Position numbers and translations under genes: made by a program. DNA of 64,000 bases from Flavobacterium sp. 123 (GTDB lineage: Bacteria; Bacteroidota; Bacteroidia; Flavobacteriales; Flavobacteriaceae): the NCBI RefSeq assembly GCF_003634825.1, contig NZ_RBXD01000001.1, positions 2,688,501 to 2,752,500 on the forward strand. The letters are read 5' to 3'. Shown piece by piece: positions 24,672-33,850 of this stretch; position 1 is the first letter of the stretch, and the number at the start of each line of letters is the position of its first letter. The notes below the pieces were generated by a model. The model ran no database searches, was not told the DNA's origin, and worked only from the letters and a program-made list of their open reading frames with translations.

Positions 24672-25844
24672 TTATGCTACATATTCTAATTGAATCATTT
24701 TGTAATACTCAATTGGTGAAACACCAGAAACTTCTTTAAAACTAGTAAAAAAAGGATTGTATGAAGTAAATCCAACTTTTTTTGATAAAGAATCCAAAGT
24801 GTTGGTTTTTAAGAAATCAGCTTCAATATGTTTGATTGCATCATGAACACGGATTGTTTTTTTGAATTCTGAAAATGAAATTGTAGTGTGGTATTTAAAT
24901 AAATAGGAAATATGACTTTTCGGAATGCCTAGTTGATTTGAAAAATCAGCAAGTGATAATTCAGGATCTCTAAAAATCTCATAGCTTAAAGCTAGTTTTT
25001 CAATTTTTTCAATGTACAGTAAAATTTTACGATCTATTTTTTCTTTGAGGATTACATGTTGGTTATTATCTAATTTGGTAGTATTTGTTAATTTCCAAAC
25101 ACCTTTTAGTATTAAACTAGAATCGTTAATTTCTTTTATTTTAAAGTTTAACGCGTCGTAACCATATAATATTTCTGGTGTAATCAATATTTTTACCAGA
25201 ACAACTAACCATACAATTGCAGATATCCATAGATAGCTAAAACCATTTATATTACTGTTATGATAAATTTCAATGAATAATGCCACCAGTAATCTAACTG
25301 CTAATATTAGTAGCGCTATAAATAAATAAGCAGTCCAGTTATTTATTAATTCGTTTTGCTTCTGAACTACATTTAAGGAGCCTTTTCTATTCCAAATTTC
25401 ATTTTTTAGTACACTATAACTTAAAATAAAATAGGTTGTAGTAAAGAGGCAAAAAATAGGGAATATAATAAAATCTAATCGTATTGATTTTTGTGAAATT
25501 TTATCAAGTATTATTATTGCAAAATATATAGATATAGGTAAAATAAAATGTGCTAGTTCTTTAATTTTAAACTGATTTTTATTTGTTGCTAAATTTTTAA
25601 AATATAAATACACAAGCGGAATTACAATTCCTGTGAGGTTTATATATTTCAAATAATTTTGATTAACAATTCTATCGGAATTAAAATAGATTAAACCGCC
25701 TAATAAAAATCGAATAGAAACAATAACGATTAATATAATCATGTAGGAATTCATCATCCTGTTTGATTTATGATTATTGAAAATCAGGAATGCTGTTAGC
25801 AGACCTATAAGTCCAGTAATGATGAAGAGTAAATTTGTTATCAT
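24672..25844 (-). CDS. Membrane-anchored AraC family regulator
   Basis: A 390-residue protein with six or seven membrane helices over residues 1-225 and a C-terminal AraC-type DNA-binding domain (about 285-385). The helix-turn-helix pair is seen as LSLADFSNQLGIPKSHISYL and NTLDSLSKKVGFTSYNPFFT, ending SGVSPIEYYKMIQ. This membrane-sensor plus AraC design is frequent in Flavobacteriaceae; the ligand is unknown. It is transcribed away from the glutathione peroxidase gene across a 515-base gap that contains repeated GGACA elements. Confidence 0.88.
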   Translation of the reverse strand: MITNLLFIITGLIGLLTAFLIFNNHKSNRMMNSYMIILIVIVSIRFLLGGLIYFNSDRIVNQNYLKYINLTGIVIPLVYLYFKNLATNKNQFKIKELAHFILPISIYFAIIILDKISQKSIRLDFIIFPIFCLFTTTYFILSYSVLKNEIWNRKGSLNVVQKQNELINNWTAYLFIALLILAVRLLVALFIEIYHNSNINGFSYLWISAIVWLVVLVKILITPEILYGYDALNFKIKEINDSSLILKGVWKLTNTTKLDNNQHVILKEKIDRKILLYIEKIEKLALSYEIFRDPELSLADFSNQLGIPKSHISYLFKYHTTISFSEFKKTIRVHDAIKHIEADFLKTNTLDSLSKKVGFTSYNPFFTSFKEVSGVSPIEYYKMIQLEYVA

Positions 25845-26359
25845 TCTTATTTAAAATTAGGGGGATTTGAAAACCTTTTTTGAACTATTTAAATGAAATT
25901 GTAAAATAATTTTCCCTACTTATTTCATTTAAGTTCCAAACCTAATTTTTTTAAATCAATTGTTTTGTATTGTTACTAAAAATTAGAAATATTGTCCTGA
26001 TATTTTTAATTTAATTCTGGACATCAATAAAAAAAACTGGACAAAAATATTTTTAAAGTTCAGTATTGTCAATATAATTAGGATGTTATAATGTTTCATG
26101 TGTTTGCTGAAAAATGAAAATATAAACACTAAGTGAATTTGTTTTTAGGACATTTTATTCATTTTTTCAAGATAAATGGTGCGTGTTCAAATCATAAAAA
26201 ATCTCAATAAATTTAATTTTTTTTACAAAACAGTAAATTATATGCTTTTTTAATGACTATAAATACCTTTATTATTGTTTCAAATATTTAACTACTGTTT
26301 AACCAAAATAAATTGTTTACAAACAATTAATTGTCTTAATTTTATAAAAAATAAAGTTT
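25845..26359. other. 515-base gap between AraC regulator and glutathione peroxidase genes
   Basis: Very A+T-rich and without a convincing gene. It holds four copies of a GGACA core within about 170 bases (one inverted at 25992-25997, direct at 26018-26023, 26038-26043 and near 26147-26152), a small palindrome TTGTTTACAAACAA near 26313, and a weak promoter-like TTG-N21-TAATTTTA just before the peroxidase gene. The repeats may be operator sites for the adjacent AraC protein. Confidence 0.4.
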
Positions 26360-26947
26360 ATGAGAAAAATAATATTCGTAGCAAGTTGTGCTATTATGTT
26401 TTTTAGTTGTAAAAATAATGCGCAACCAAAAAAAACTGAAATTAATACCCGTGAAACTCCTATGGTTAAAGAAAACATTTACCAGTTTAAAGTAGAAGAT
26501 TTGTCAGGAAACACTTTTGATTTTTCAACCTTGAAAGGGAAAAAAATTATGATTGTCAATACAGCTTCAAAGTGTGGATTAACACCACAATACAAAGATT
26601 TAGAAGCTTTGTACAAAGAATATAAAGACAAAGGATTTGTGATTGTAGGTTTTCCCGCAAATAATTTCGCTTCACAAGAACCAGGCACTAATGCTGAAAT
26701 TGCTACTTTTTGCCAATTGAATTACGGAGTTACATTTCCTATGATGGAAAAAGTTTCTGTAAAAGGGGATGATATGTGTGCGGTATACCAATTTTTGACA
26801 CAAAAATCTAAGAATGGTTTAAAAGATTCTGAAGTAGAATGGAATTTTCAAAAATATCTTTTGAATGAAAAAGGAGAATTGGAGAAAGTGATTTCACCAA
26901 AAACATTACCAACAGATCCTGAAGTGGTAAATTGGATTAAAGGATAG
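26360..26947 (+). CDS. Glutathione peroxidase family lipoprotein
   Basis: A 195-residue thiol peroxidase with a lipoprotein signal (MRKIIFVASCAIMFFSC, lipid-anchored cysteine 17). Catalytic residues are C72 in NTASKCGLTPQ, Q106 in NNFASQEPG, W161 and N162 in VEWNFQKYL; C118 in TFCQLNYGVTFP is the likely resolving cysteine, so it probably uses thioredoxin rather than glutathione. Envelope location suggests detoxification of lipid or external peroxides. Single-gene unit, ended by a terminator. Confidence 0.92.
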   Translation: MRKIIFVASCAIMFFSCKNNAQPKKTEINTRETPMVKENIYQFKVEDLSGNTFDFSTLKGKKIMIVNTASKCGLTPQYKDLEALYKEYKDKGFVIVGFPANNFASQEPGTNAEIATFCQLNYGVTFPMMEKVSVKGDDMCAVYQFLTQKSKNGLKDSEVEWNFQKYLLNEKGELEKVISPKTLPTDPEVVNWIKG

Positions 26948-26965
26948 ATTTAAAAAGTATTTAAT

Positions 26966-27005
26966 AAAAAAAGAGATTCTCAGTCAAGCCGGAATCTCTT
27001 TTTTT
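26966..27005. terminator. Bidirectional terminator between peroxidase and Dus genes
   Basis: Arms of 14 bases (26966-26979 and 26992-27005) with a 12-base loop and long A and T runs; positioned to stop both convergent transcripts. Confidence 0.85.
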
Positions 27006-27016
27006 TATTGTAGAGA

Positions 27017-27967
27017 TTAATTTTTTTCAGCAGCTAAAATTTCTGCAACTGCAGCTTCGTAATTTCTAATGCTTTTTGTTTTGTTTATTTTTTTCAACAC
27101 TTTGTGAGGATTTGAAAAAAGGATTGAAAAGTATTCCCACAAATGATGCATCTTTAATAATATATGCGCTGATCCCGATAATGATTCGCTATATCCTTGA
27201 TATAATGTATCATGAAAAGCACTGAATAAGGCTATTTTGTTTTCAGGATATTCAGAGGTATTGTTTTTTATCATGCTTGGCAAAAAAGGATCTGCAATTA
27301 ATCCTCGGCCTATCATCCAGTGATCTATAGTAGGAAAACGTTTTTGCATTTCCTGAAATTTGGCCACTGAAGTAATATCTCCGTTATAATATAATTTATG
27401 CTTGGTGTTGTCAATACAATGTTGAAAAGCGTCTAAATGAACACCTCCCTTGTAAAGTTGTTTTCCAATACGGGCGTGAATGGCAATATTCTTAATAGGA
27501 TAGTTATCTAAAATGGGTAATACATCCAGAATTTCTTCGGTAGTATCGTATCCCAATCGCATTTTCATTGATACGATAATATCCGTTTCAGAATGGGCTC
27601 TGTCCAGAATATGATTGATTTGTTCCGTGTTTTTAATCAAACCTGAACCCATTCCAGATTTAGTGACCATAGGATAGGGACAACCTAAATTCCAGTTCAA
27701 TTCTTTATACCCTAGTTGTTGAACATATTTAGCTACAAATAAAAATTCATCGGCATCATTAGTAATAACCTGAGGAATAACTTCTAAACCAACATTGTTT
27801 TCAGGAAGTAAATCTCTCTCATAAGAGGATTTAATAATCAGTTTTCCGTTTAGTCGAATATACGGAGAATAGTAGGTGTCAATTCCTCCAAAATATTTAT
27901 TCTGAGCATTTCTAAAACGAAAATCAGTAAATCCTTGTAAGGGTGATGAAAGTAAAGTGTAGTCCAT
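27017..27967 (-). CDS. tRNA-dihydrouridine synthase (DusC-like)
   Basis: A 316-residue flavoenzyme reducing specific uridines in the tRNA D loop with NADPH. The FMN-binding opening SSPLQGFTDFRFR lies at 7-19, the catalytic cysteine is C96 in NWNLGCPYPMVTKSGMGSGL, and the barrel continues with VSMKMRLGYD and IAIHARIGKQLYKGG. The C-terminal helical domain (about 235-316) binds tRNA. The sequence is nearest to the DusC type; which uridine is modified (U16 in E. coli DusC) is inference. Confidence 0.9.
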   Translation of the reverse strand: MDYTLLSSPLQGFTDFRFRNAQNKYFGGIDTYYSPYIRLNGKLIIKSSYERDLLPENNVGLEVIPQVITNDADEFLFVAKYVQQLGYKELNWNLGCPYPMVTKSGMGSGLIKNTEQINHILDRAHSETDIIVSMKMRLGYDTTEEILDVLPILDNYPIKNIAIHARIGKQLYKGGVHLDAFQHCIDNTKHKLYYNGDITSVAKFQEMQKRFPTIDHWMIGRGLIADPFLPSMIKNNTSEYPENKIALFSAFHDTLYQGYSESLSGSAHILLKMHHLWEYFSILFSNPHKVLKKINKTKSIRNYEAAVAEILAAEKN

Positions 27968-27985
27968 TATTTATATAAGTTGTGC

Positions 27986-27993
27986 AAATATAC
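27986..27993 (-). promoter_or_regulatory. -7 box (TATATTTG) for the Dus gene
   Basis: TATATTTGCAC on the minus strand, 18 bases before the ATG; the same extended -7 sequence occurs at the tRNA-Arg and pheT promoters. No TTG at the standard distance. Confidence 0.5.
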
Positions 27994-28047
27994 TATTCTT
28001 TACACAGCTATGTTTTCTTGTTGCATTTGTATTTTTAAAATACTTAT

Positions 28048-28545
28048 TTATTCTAAAATTAACTGCATAAAAACCGAATGCAACCAACGATCAAATTTAA
28101 ATCCAGATTCTTTTATGATTCCAACAGTTTTGAATCCGTATTTTTCATGAAATTCAACGCTACTTTGGTTTTCTGAATCAATAACGGCAATCATTGTGTG
28201 AAGATTTTGTTTTTTTGCTATTTGTATTAATTCTAGTAGTAAAAGTTTACCAATGCCTTTTCCGTGGTATTCTTTGTCCACATAAACGGAATGTTCAACG
28301 GTATATTTATATGCTTCTCTGAATCTAAATTCACTATACATTCCAAAACCAACAACTTTACCGTCATATTCAGCAACAATCACGGGGAAACCTTTCTTTA
28401 TTTTATCCTCTAAAATCTCTTTTTGCTGGTCGTAACTTCTTATATTATAGTCGTATAATGCTGTAGAATTTAAAATATTGTAATTTATCACAGCTAAAAT
28501 ATCTTGCGTATCTTCGGTTTTATAGGATCTTAATTTGATTTCCAT
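28048..28545 (-). CDS. GNAT family N-acetyltransferase (phosphinothricin-type)
   Basis: A 165-residue acetyltransferase beginning MEIKLRSYKTEDTQDILAV. It shows YHGKGIGKLLLLELI, the acetyl-CoA loop, then MIAVIDSENQSSVEFHEKYG and FKTVGIIKESGFKFDRW, which place it close to the phosphinothricin/methionine-sulfoximine acetyltransferase-like group. A frame extends upstream to 28641, but its first 32 residues are hydrophobic read-through of the promoter region, so I use the ATG at 28543-28545. Divergent from menD. Confidence 0.87.
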   Translation of the reverse strand: MEIKLRSYKTEDTQDILAVINYNILNSTALYDYNIRSYDQQKEILEDKIKKGFPVIVAEYDGKVVGFGMYSEFRFREAYKYTVEHSVYVDKEYHGKGIGKLLLLELIQIAKKQNLHTMIAVIDSENQSSVEFHEKYGFKTVGIIKESGFKFDRWLHSVFMQLILE

Positions 28546-28563
28546 GGAAAAATTATTTGTTCT

Positions 28564-28571
28564 CAAAAATA
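28564..28571 (-). promoter_or_regulatory. -7 box (TATTTTTG) for the GNAT gene
   Basis: TAnnTTTG match 18 bases upstream of the GNAT ATG; supports the shorter start. It stands 43 bases from the opposing menD box. Confidence 0.4.
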
Positions 28572-28614
28572 AGAAAAAACACTCGAAATTACAGAAAAAG
28601 AAATAGCAAGTTTG

Positions 28615-28622
28615 TAACTTTG
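28615..28622 (+). promoter_or_regulatory. -7 box (TAACTTTG) for menD
   Basis: TAnnTTTG match 19 bases upstream of the menD ATG. No convincing TTG partner is visible. Confidence 0.45.
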
Positions 28623-28641
28623 TAATCAGAAAAATAAACAA

Positions 28642-30303
28642 ATGATCTACCCCAAAATACCTTTAGCCCAAAGCATCATTCAAATATGTTTAGCCAAAGG
28701 AATCACAACAATAATAATATCACCTGGTTCAAGGAATGCTCCTTTGACAATTGGTTTTGCTAGCAATCCTTCGTTTAAATGTTATAGTATTGCTGACGAA
28801 CGTTCTGCAGCATTTTTTGCACTTGGAATAGCGCAACAAACTAAACAAGCTGTAGCTTTAATTTGTACATCAGGATCTGCTTTACTGAATTATTATCCGG
28901 CATTTTCTGAGGCATTTTATAGCCAAATTCCGTTGATTGTAATTTCTGCAGATCGACCACAAAGCAAGATTGATATTGGTGACGGACAAACCATTCGTCA
29001 AGAAAACGTTTATGCTAATCATTCGCTGTATAATGCTAATTTGCACGAAGATGTATCTTTAGAAAACGATATAAAAATTAACGAAGCTATTAATTGTGCA
29101 ATCACTAAAAAAGGACCAGTGCATATTAATGCGCCTTTTGAAGAACCGTTGTATGAGATGGTTTCTGAGCCTTCTGTTGTGCCTAATATAGTTGCTGTTA
29201 CAAATAATAATTCAACTAATTCAATTGAAGATTTAACGGAATTTGTTACTATTTGGAATAATTCCGCACGAAAAATGATTCTTGTAGGAGTGAATGAGCC
29301 AAATTTAATTGATGATAAAATAATTGAGGCTTTTGCCAAAGATGAATCTGTTGTAGTTTTGACCGAAACAACATCTAACTTGCATCACCCTTCGTTTATA
29401 AACAATATCGACACCATAATTACACCTTTTACTTCAGAAGATTTTGAAACGTTTCAACCTGATGTTTTGGTCACTTTTGGAGGAATGGTTGTTTCTAAAC
29501 GAATCAAAGCTTTTTTAAGAAAATACAAACCCAAACACCATTGGCATATCGATACACTGAGAGCTTATGATACTTTCGGGGTTTTATCCCAACATTTTGT
29601 AATGGAACCTAATTTCTTTTTTGAAGCATTTTTGCCATTAACTAACCAAATAGAAAGCGATTATTTCCAAAGATTAAATACAGTAAAAACTTTTCGAAAA
29701 GAAAAACACGATCTCTACTTATCTAAAATTTCATTTTCAGATTTTAAATTTTTTGAAAAGGTAATTCCTCGTTTACCAAAAAATAGTCAATTGCAAATTA
29801 GTAATAGTTCGGCCATTCGTTATGCACAATTAATAGACATTGATCCTTCGATAGAAGTTTATTGTAACAGAGGAACCAGCGGTATTGACGGAAGTACTTC
29901 AACAGCAATTGGGGCTGCTGTCGCAAATAATAAACAGACTGTTTTTATAACTGGAGATATTGGTTTTTTGTATGATAGTAATTCGCTTTGGAATAGTTAC
30001 ATACCTAAAAACTTCAAAATAATTTTGATAAATAATGGAGGAGGGGGAATTTTTAGAATTTTGCCTGGACATGATGAAACTCCGGTTTTCAATACTTATT
30101 TTGAAACTTCGCATTGTCTTACTGCGGAACATTTAGCTAAAATGTACGGCTTTAATTATAGTATTGCAAGTTCAGAAGAGAGTTTAGATATCGCACTTGC
30201 AGATTTGTTTGATCAAGATAACCAGCCAAGTATACTAGAGGTTTTTACACCTACATTAGAAAATAATAAGATTTTATTACAATATTTTAAGGAGTTGATT
30301 TAA
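28642..30303 (+). CDS. menD: MenD, SEPHCHC synthase (menaquinone pathway)
   Basis: A 553-residue thiamine-diphosphate enzyme that joins isochorismate and 2-oxoglutarate to form SEPHCHC, the first committed step of classical menaquinone synthesis. Family signatures: TTIIISPGSRNAPLTIGF near the start, ALICTSGSALLNYYPAFSEA, VISADRPQ, and the ThDP/Mg segment GDIGFLYDSNSLWNS followed by NNGGGGIFRILPG. Length is typical. Other men genes are not adjacent in the window. It ends 10 bases before the opposing nth gene. Confidence 0.95.
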   Translation: MIYPKIPLAQSIIQICLAKGITTIIISPGSRNAPLTIGFASNPSFKCYSIADERSAAFFALGIAQQTKQAVALICTSGSALLNYYPAFSEAFYSQIPLIVISADRPQSKIDIGDGQTIRQENVYANHSLYNANLHEDVSLENDIKINEAINCAITKKGPVHINAPFEEPLYEMVSEPSVVPNIVAVTNNNSTNSIEDLTEFVTIWNNSARKMILVGVNEPNLIDDKIIEAFAKDESVVVLTETTSNLHHPSFINNIDTIITPFTSEDFETFQPDVLVTFGGMVVSKRIKAFLRKYKPKHHWHIDTLRAYDTFGVLSQHFVMEPNFFFEAFLPLTNQIESDYFQRLNTVKTFRKEKHDLYLSKISFSDFKFFEKVIPRLPKNSQLQISNSSAIRYAQLIDIDPSIEVYCNRGTSGIDGSTSTAIGAAVANNKQTVFITGDIGFLYDSNSLWNSYIPKNFKIILINNGGGGIFRILPGHDETPVFNTYFETSHCLTAEHLAKMYGFNYSIASSEESLDIALADLFDQDNQPSILEVFTPTLENNKILLQYFKELI

Positions 30304-30313
30304 TTGTGAAAAA

Positions 30314-30952
30314 TTAAATGCTCTTGTAGTACTCGCAAATAGTGTTGATGGGACAAATGTCACAATTTGGTTTTGGTCTGCAAATTTCTCTTCCAAGAAA
30401 GGAAATAGCCATGCCGATTTCTCCCCAAATTGCTTTTGGTAAAACGGTCATTAATTGTTTTTCGACTTTATTACCATCCTTTGTTTCAGTAATTAATCCG
30501 ATTCTAGGTGCAACCCTAATAACATGTAAATCAGCGATGATACCTTCTGCAGGAATTCTTGCTTCCTTAAGAATAACATTTGCTGATTTTCGACCAATGC
30601 CTTTAAGTGCTGTTAAACCTTCCATTGTAAGTGGAATAGATTCGTCTTTTTTGATAGTTTGAGCAATTTCTATAAGCCAGCTCGCTTTGGTGTTGAAATT
30701 TCTAACTTTAGCGATATAAGGAAATAATGCTTCGGTATTTGAAACAGCTAGGCTTTCCATATTAGGAAATACTTTAAATAATTCAGGGGCTATTGTATTA
30801 ATATTGGCATCAGAATCTTGTGCTGAAAGTACTACCATAACTAATAGTTGATATAAATTATGATAGTCTAAAGGATGCTTCCGATTTTTATATTTCGTCA
30901 GAATTGGTTCTAAATCTTTGGGCCAATTATTTGTATTTCCAAATAAATCCAT
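30314..30952 (-). CDS. nth: Endonuclease III-like DNA glycosylase
   Basis: A 212-residue base-excision repair enzyme. The helix-hairpin-helix is LTALKGIGRKSANVIL with the catalytic-type lysine in GRKSAN, and the catalytic aspartate is in IIADLHVIRV. The [4Fe-4S] cysteines follow as CRPKPNCDICPINTIC (spacing 5-2-5; E. coli Nth has 6-2-5). The frame extends seven codons further, overlapping msrB; the ATG at 30952 gives MDLFGNTNNWPKDLEPIL and sits 4 bases after the msrB stop, so I prefer it. Last gene of the hydrolase-msrB-nth unit. Confidence 0.9.
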   Translation of the reverse strand: MDLFGNTNNWPKDLEPILTKYKNRKHPLDYHNLYQLLVMVVLSAQDSDANINTIAPELFKVFPNMESLAVSNTEALFPYIAKVRNFNTKASWLIEIAQTIKKDESIPLTMEGLTALKGIGRKSANVILKEARIPAEGIIADLHVIRVAPRIGLITETKDGNKVEKQLMTVLPKAIWGEIGMAISFLGREICRPKPNCDICPINTICEYYKSI

Positions 30953-30956
30953 TGCA

Positions 30957-31346
30957 TTATTCTTTAAAATCAATTGATAAAGAGTTTACACAATACCGTT
31001 GTCCCGTTTTTGTAGGACCATCATTAAATACATGTCCCAAATGGCCGCCACAATTAGTGCAGACAATTTCTATGCGTTTCATTCCAAGAGTATTGTCAAC
31101 AATATATTCTATTTTTCCAGGAATTGATTCGTCAAACGAAGGCCAACCGCAGTGTGCGTTAAATTTTGAATCACTTTCAAATAAAGGTTCAGAGCATCCA
31201 GCACAGCAATAGGTTCCTTTTTCAAAATGTAAATTATAGGATCCAGAATTAGGATATTCAGTGCCTTTTTCACGAAGAATTCTATAGCGTTCTAAACCTA
31301 ATTGCTCTTTCCATTCTTGCTCTGTTTTCTCGATTGGATATTTCAT
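30957..31346 (-). CDS. msrB: Peptide-methionine (R)-S-oxide reductase MsrB
   Basis: A 129-residue methionine sulfoxide repair enzyme. Zinc-binding CxxC pairs are seen in YCCAGCSEPLF and VCTNCGGHLGHVF, the substrate segment CGWPSFDESI between them, and the catalytic cysteine in GQRYCVNSLSIDF. No signal peptide, so cytoplasmic. It lies between an alpha/beta hydrolase gene (23 bases upstream) and nth (4 bases downstream). Confidence 0.95.
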   Translation of the reverse strand: MKYPIEKTEQEWKEQLGLERYRILREKGTEYPNSGSYNLHFEKGTYCCAGCSEPLFESDSKFNAHCGWPSFDESIPGKIEYIVDNTLGMKRIEIVCTNCGGHLGHVFNDGPTKTGQRYCVNSLSIDFKE

Positions 31347-31369
31347 TTTGTTTCTTTTTTTTAACCTAA

Positions 31370-32236
31370 CTATTTATTGATAGAAAACCGAACTGTTTTT
31401 TTTACAACTTCATAATCTCCTAATATTTTTCTGTGACCAAGACCTTCGGTGAGCAATAATTCACCGTTTTTTAAATTCTTATGAATATTGATTCCTGCTG
31501 TAACAGGAACTTCAATGTCGTTTTTGTCATGAATTACTAAAACTGGAGTTGTGATTTCTGCAGCAGCTTTATGAACAGAATAATTATCCATTTTTTCACC
31601 ATACTTTTCTTCAAAATATAAACGCAATTTTGTGCTAATTATTGGCTCTAATTCTAATTTTAAAATAAAATCATCCATAATATCTTGAACAATATCTCCA
31701 CTTCCTATAATTACAGCTTTATTGACTTTCAAACCGCGTTTAATTGCATTCATGACAGACATTCCTCCTAATGAATGTCCTACAGCCGCTTCAAAGGGAC
31801 CATATTTTTTGTCTATTTCAAAAATGGCAGCTATAAAATCAACCATTATGGAATCTGAACCTGGAGATTTACCATGAGCAGGAGCATCAAAGCTCACGGT
31901 TGAATATCCTTCTTGGACAAACGCATCGGCTATTTTAAATAATTGAGTACCTCTTCCAGACCAACCATGTACTAATAAAATCTTCTTATCACTTTTCCCA
32001 TATTGATATACCATGACGGATTTATTTATTGCAGGAATTGGAATTAAATTTTGGATGCTTTTATTGTCCATTTCTAATTCTCTTTTAGGAACTTTATGTT
32101 TTATCGGTTTTGTAAATAATTTCGCAGTAAATAGAGTAACTAATTTTGTTGAAATAAAAGCGAAAAATTTACTAATTATTAATATAACCCTAGGTATCTT
32201 TAACGATATGGAAGGATTTTTGGATTTTTTTGTCAT
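31370..32236 (-). CDS. Alpha/beta hydrolase
   Basis: A 288-residue hydrolase. The oxyanion region is KKILLVHGWSGRGTQLF, the nucleophile serine lies in AAVGHSLGGMSVMNA, the acid is probably the aspartate in VIHDKNDIEVP, and the histidine lies in TEGLGHRKILGD, completing a catalytic triad. The N-terminal 30 residues include a hydrophobic stretch (VILIISKFFAFISTKLV) that may anchor it to the membrane. Substrate unknown. First gene of a unit with msrB and nth. Confidence 0.87.
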   Translation of the reverse strand: MTKKSKNPSISLKIPRVILIISKFFAFISTKLVTLFTAKLFTKPIKHKVPKRELEMDNKSIQNLIPIPAINKSVMVYQYGKSDKKILLVHGWSGRGTQLFKIADAFVQEGYSTVSFDAPAHGKSPGSDSIMVDFIAAIFEIDKKYGPFEAAVGHSLGGMSVMNAIKRGLKVNKAVIIGSGDIVQDIMDDFILKLELEPIISTKLRLYFEEKYGEKMDNYSVHKAAAEITTPVLVIHDKNDIEVPVTAGINIHKNLKNGELLLTEGLGHRKILGDYEVVKKTVRFSINK

Positions 32237-32334
32237 ATAAATAAATTTTTACAAGTGCTGATATGTTAATTTTTTTTTACTAAATTTAGAAAAGATAAAA
32301 GTAGCATAAATTATAAATTTTAACGAATTAATAC

Positions 32335-32379
32335 TTGTTTACCTAAAAAGTTTTTAACTACTATCGTTTGAGTAAACAA
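32335..32379 (+). promoter_or_regulatory. Inverted repeat upstream of glgA
   Basis: TTGTTTAC (32335-32342) and GTAAACAA (32372-32379), separated by 29 bases, 50 bases before glgA. The spacing suits a DNA-bound dimer or loop rather than a terminator. Regulatory role is inferred. Confidence 0.3.
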
Positions 32380-32428
32380 TGTGTTTCTAAAATTTTCAAA
32401 ATAATTGAAAAAAGATACAATTTCATAA

Positions 32429-33850
32429 ATGGAAATATTTCATATCAGCGCAGAATGTTACCCTGTAGCTAAAGTTGGAGGTTTAGCAGATGTTGTTGGA
32501 GCTTTGCCTAAATATCAAAGCAACGAAGGGCATAATGTGAGAGTTGTAATTCCATGTTATGACACAAAATTTATTAAAGAAAATGAATTTGAATGTGTTC
32601 ATTGGGGTCATGTTAAGTTAGGACAATTTAATTTTCCGTTTAGTGTTCTGAAAGAAAAAAAGGATATACTAGGATTTGAGCTTTATGTAATTGAAATTTT
32701 AGAATTATTTGACAGAAAAGAAGTTTATGGTTATGAAGATGATATTGAACGTTTTTTATCTTTTCAGATAGCCACATTAGATTGGATAATAGGACGAAGA
32801 GATACTCCTGATATTATCAATTGTCATGATCATCATACAGGATTAATTCCTTTCATGATGTTATATGTTAATAAATATGAAAGGCTGAAAAATACGCCTA
32901 CGGTTATGACCATTCATAGTGGTTTATATCAAGGTGTCTTTGGTTTTGATAAATTGTATTATCTGCCTGAATTTGATTTAGCGCACTTTACAATTTTAGA
33001 ATGGGGAGGTGCTATTAATTCGTTAGCCGCTGGAATTAAATGTGCTTGGTTTGTAACAACGGTTTCACCTAATTATTTGAATGAAATTAATACTTCGTCA
33101 AACGGATTGGAATCATTATTTAAATCAGTTAGAAACAAGTCAAAAGGAATATTGAATGGAATAGATATAAAAGTTTGGAATCCAAATACAGATCAATTTA
33201 TTCCAGCTAACTATTCTGTAAAAGATATAGAACAAGGAAAAAATGCCAGTAAAGAAAGACTCTGTGCTCTTTTTGAATTAGATCCAACAAAACCACTGTT
33301 TAGTTTTATTGGACGATTGTTATATGAAAAAGGAGCAGATTTATTACCAGAAGCTTTAGCCATGGCAATGACTGAAAATAACAAGTCAATTAATGTACTG
33401 ATTCTAGGTTCTGGAAATAAAAAAATAGAGAATGAATTAGATGATTTATTAATAGATTATAAAGGGAATTACAATAATTTCATTGGTTATAATGAAGAGT
33501 TATCACATTTAATTTATGCAGGTTCTGATTTTTTATTGATGCCATCACGAGTTGAACCTTGTGGATTAAATCAGATGTATGCTTTTAGATATGGAACGAT
33601 TCCTATTGTAAGAAGAACAGGCGGATTGAAAGATACTGTTATTGATATAGGAGATAATGGGAATGGAATATGTAATGATCAAGCAACTGTAGAAGATATT
33701 TGTTCCTCAATAACAAGAGCAATACTATTGTATGAAGATAAGAGAAAGTTAAACGCATTACGAAAAATGGGAATGGATATGGATCATTCCTGGTCAAGTG
33801 TTTGCAAAGAATATATAGAAGTGTACCAATTAATTATTAAAAAGAAATGA
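32429..33850 (+). CDS. glgA: Glycogen synthase (ADP-glucose, GT5)
   Basis: A 473-residue glucosyltransferase extending alpha-1,4-glucan from ADP-glucose. The GT5 signature KVGGLADVVGALPK lies at 15-28, and the C-terminal domain has FSFIGRLLYEKGADLLPEAL and the catalytic-region PSRVEPCGLNQMYAFRYG followed by RRTGGLKDTV. The KxGG N-terminus assigns it to GT5 rather than the GT4 maltose-1-phosphate synthase GlgM. It overlaps glgC by 4 bases (ATGA), so both are translated together. Confidence 0.94.
   Translation: MEIFHISAECYPVAKVGGLADVVGALPKYQSNEGHNVRVVIPCYDTKFIKENEFECVHWGHVKLGQFNFPFSVLKEKKDILGFELYVIEILELFDRKEVYGYEDDIERFLSFQIATLDWIIGRRDTPDIINCHDHHTGLIPFMMLYVNKYERLKNTPTVMTIHSGLYQGVFGFDKLYYLPEFDLAHFTILEWGGAINSLAAGIKCAWFVTTVSPNYLNEINTSSNGLESLFKSVRNKSKGILNGIDIKVWNPNTDQFIPANYSVKDIEQGKNASKERLCALFELDPTKPLFSFIGRLLYEKGADLLPEALAMAMTENNKSINVLILGSGNKKIENELDDLLIDYKGNYNNFIGYNEELSHLIYAGSDFLLMPSRVEPCGLNQMYAFRYGTIPIVRRTGGLKDTVIDIGDNGNGICNDQATVEDICSSITRAILLYEDKRKLNALRKMGMDMDHSWSSVCKEYIEVYQLIIKKK

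Noticed and set aside
26176..26253. A 25-codon frame in the gap before the glutathione peroxidase gene
   Set aside because: No recognisable pattern or expression signal; expected by chance in A+T-rich DNA.
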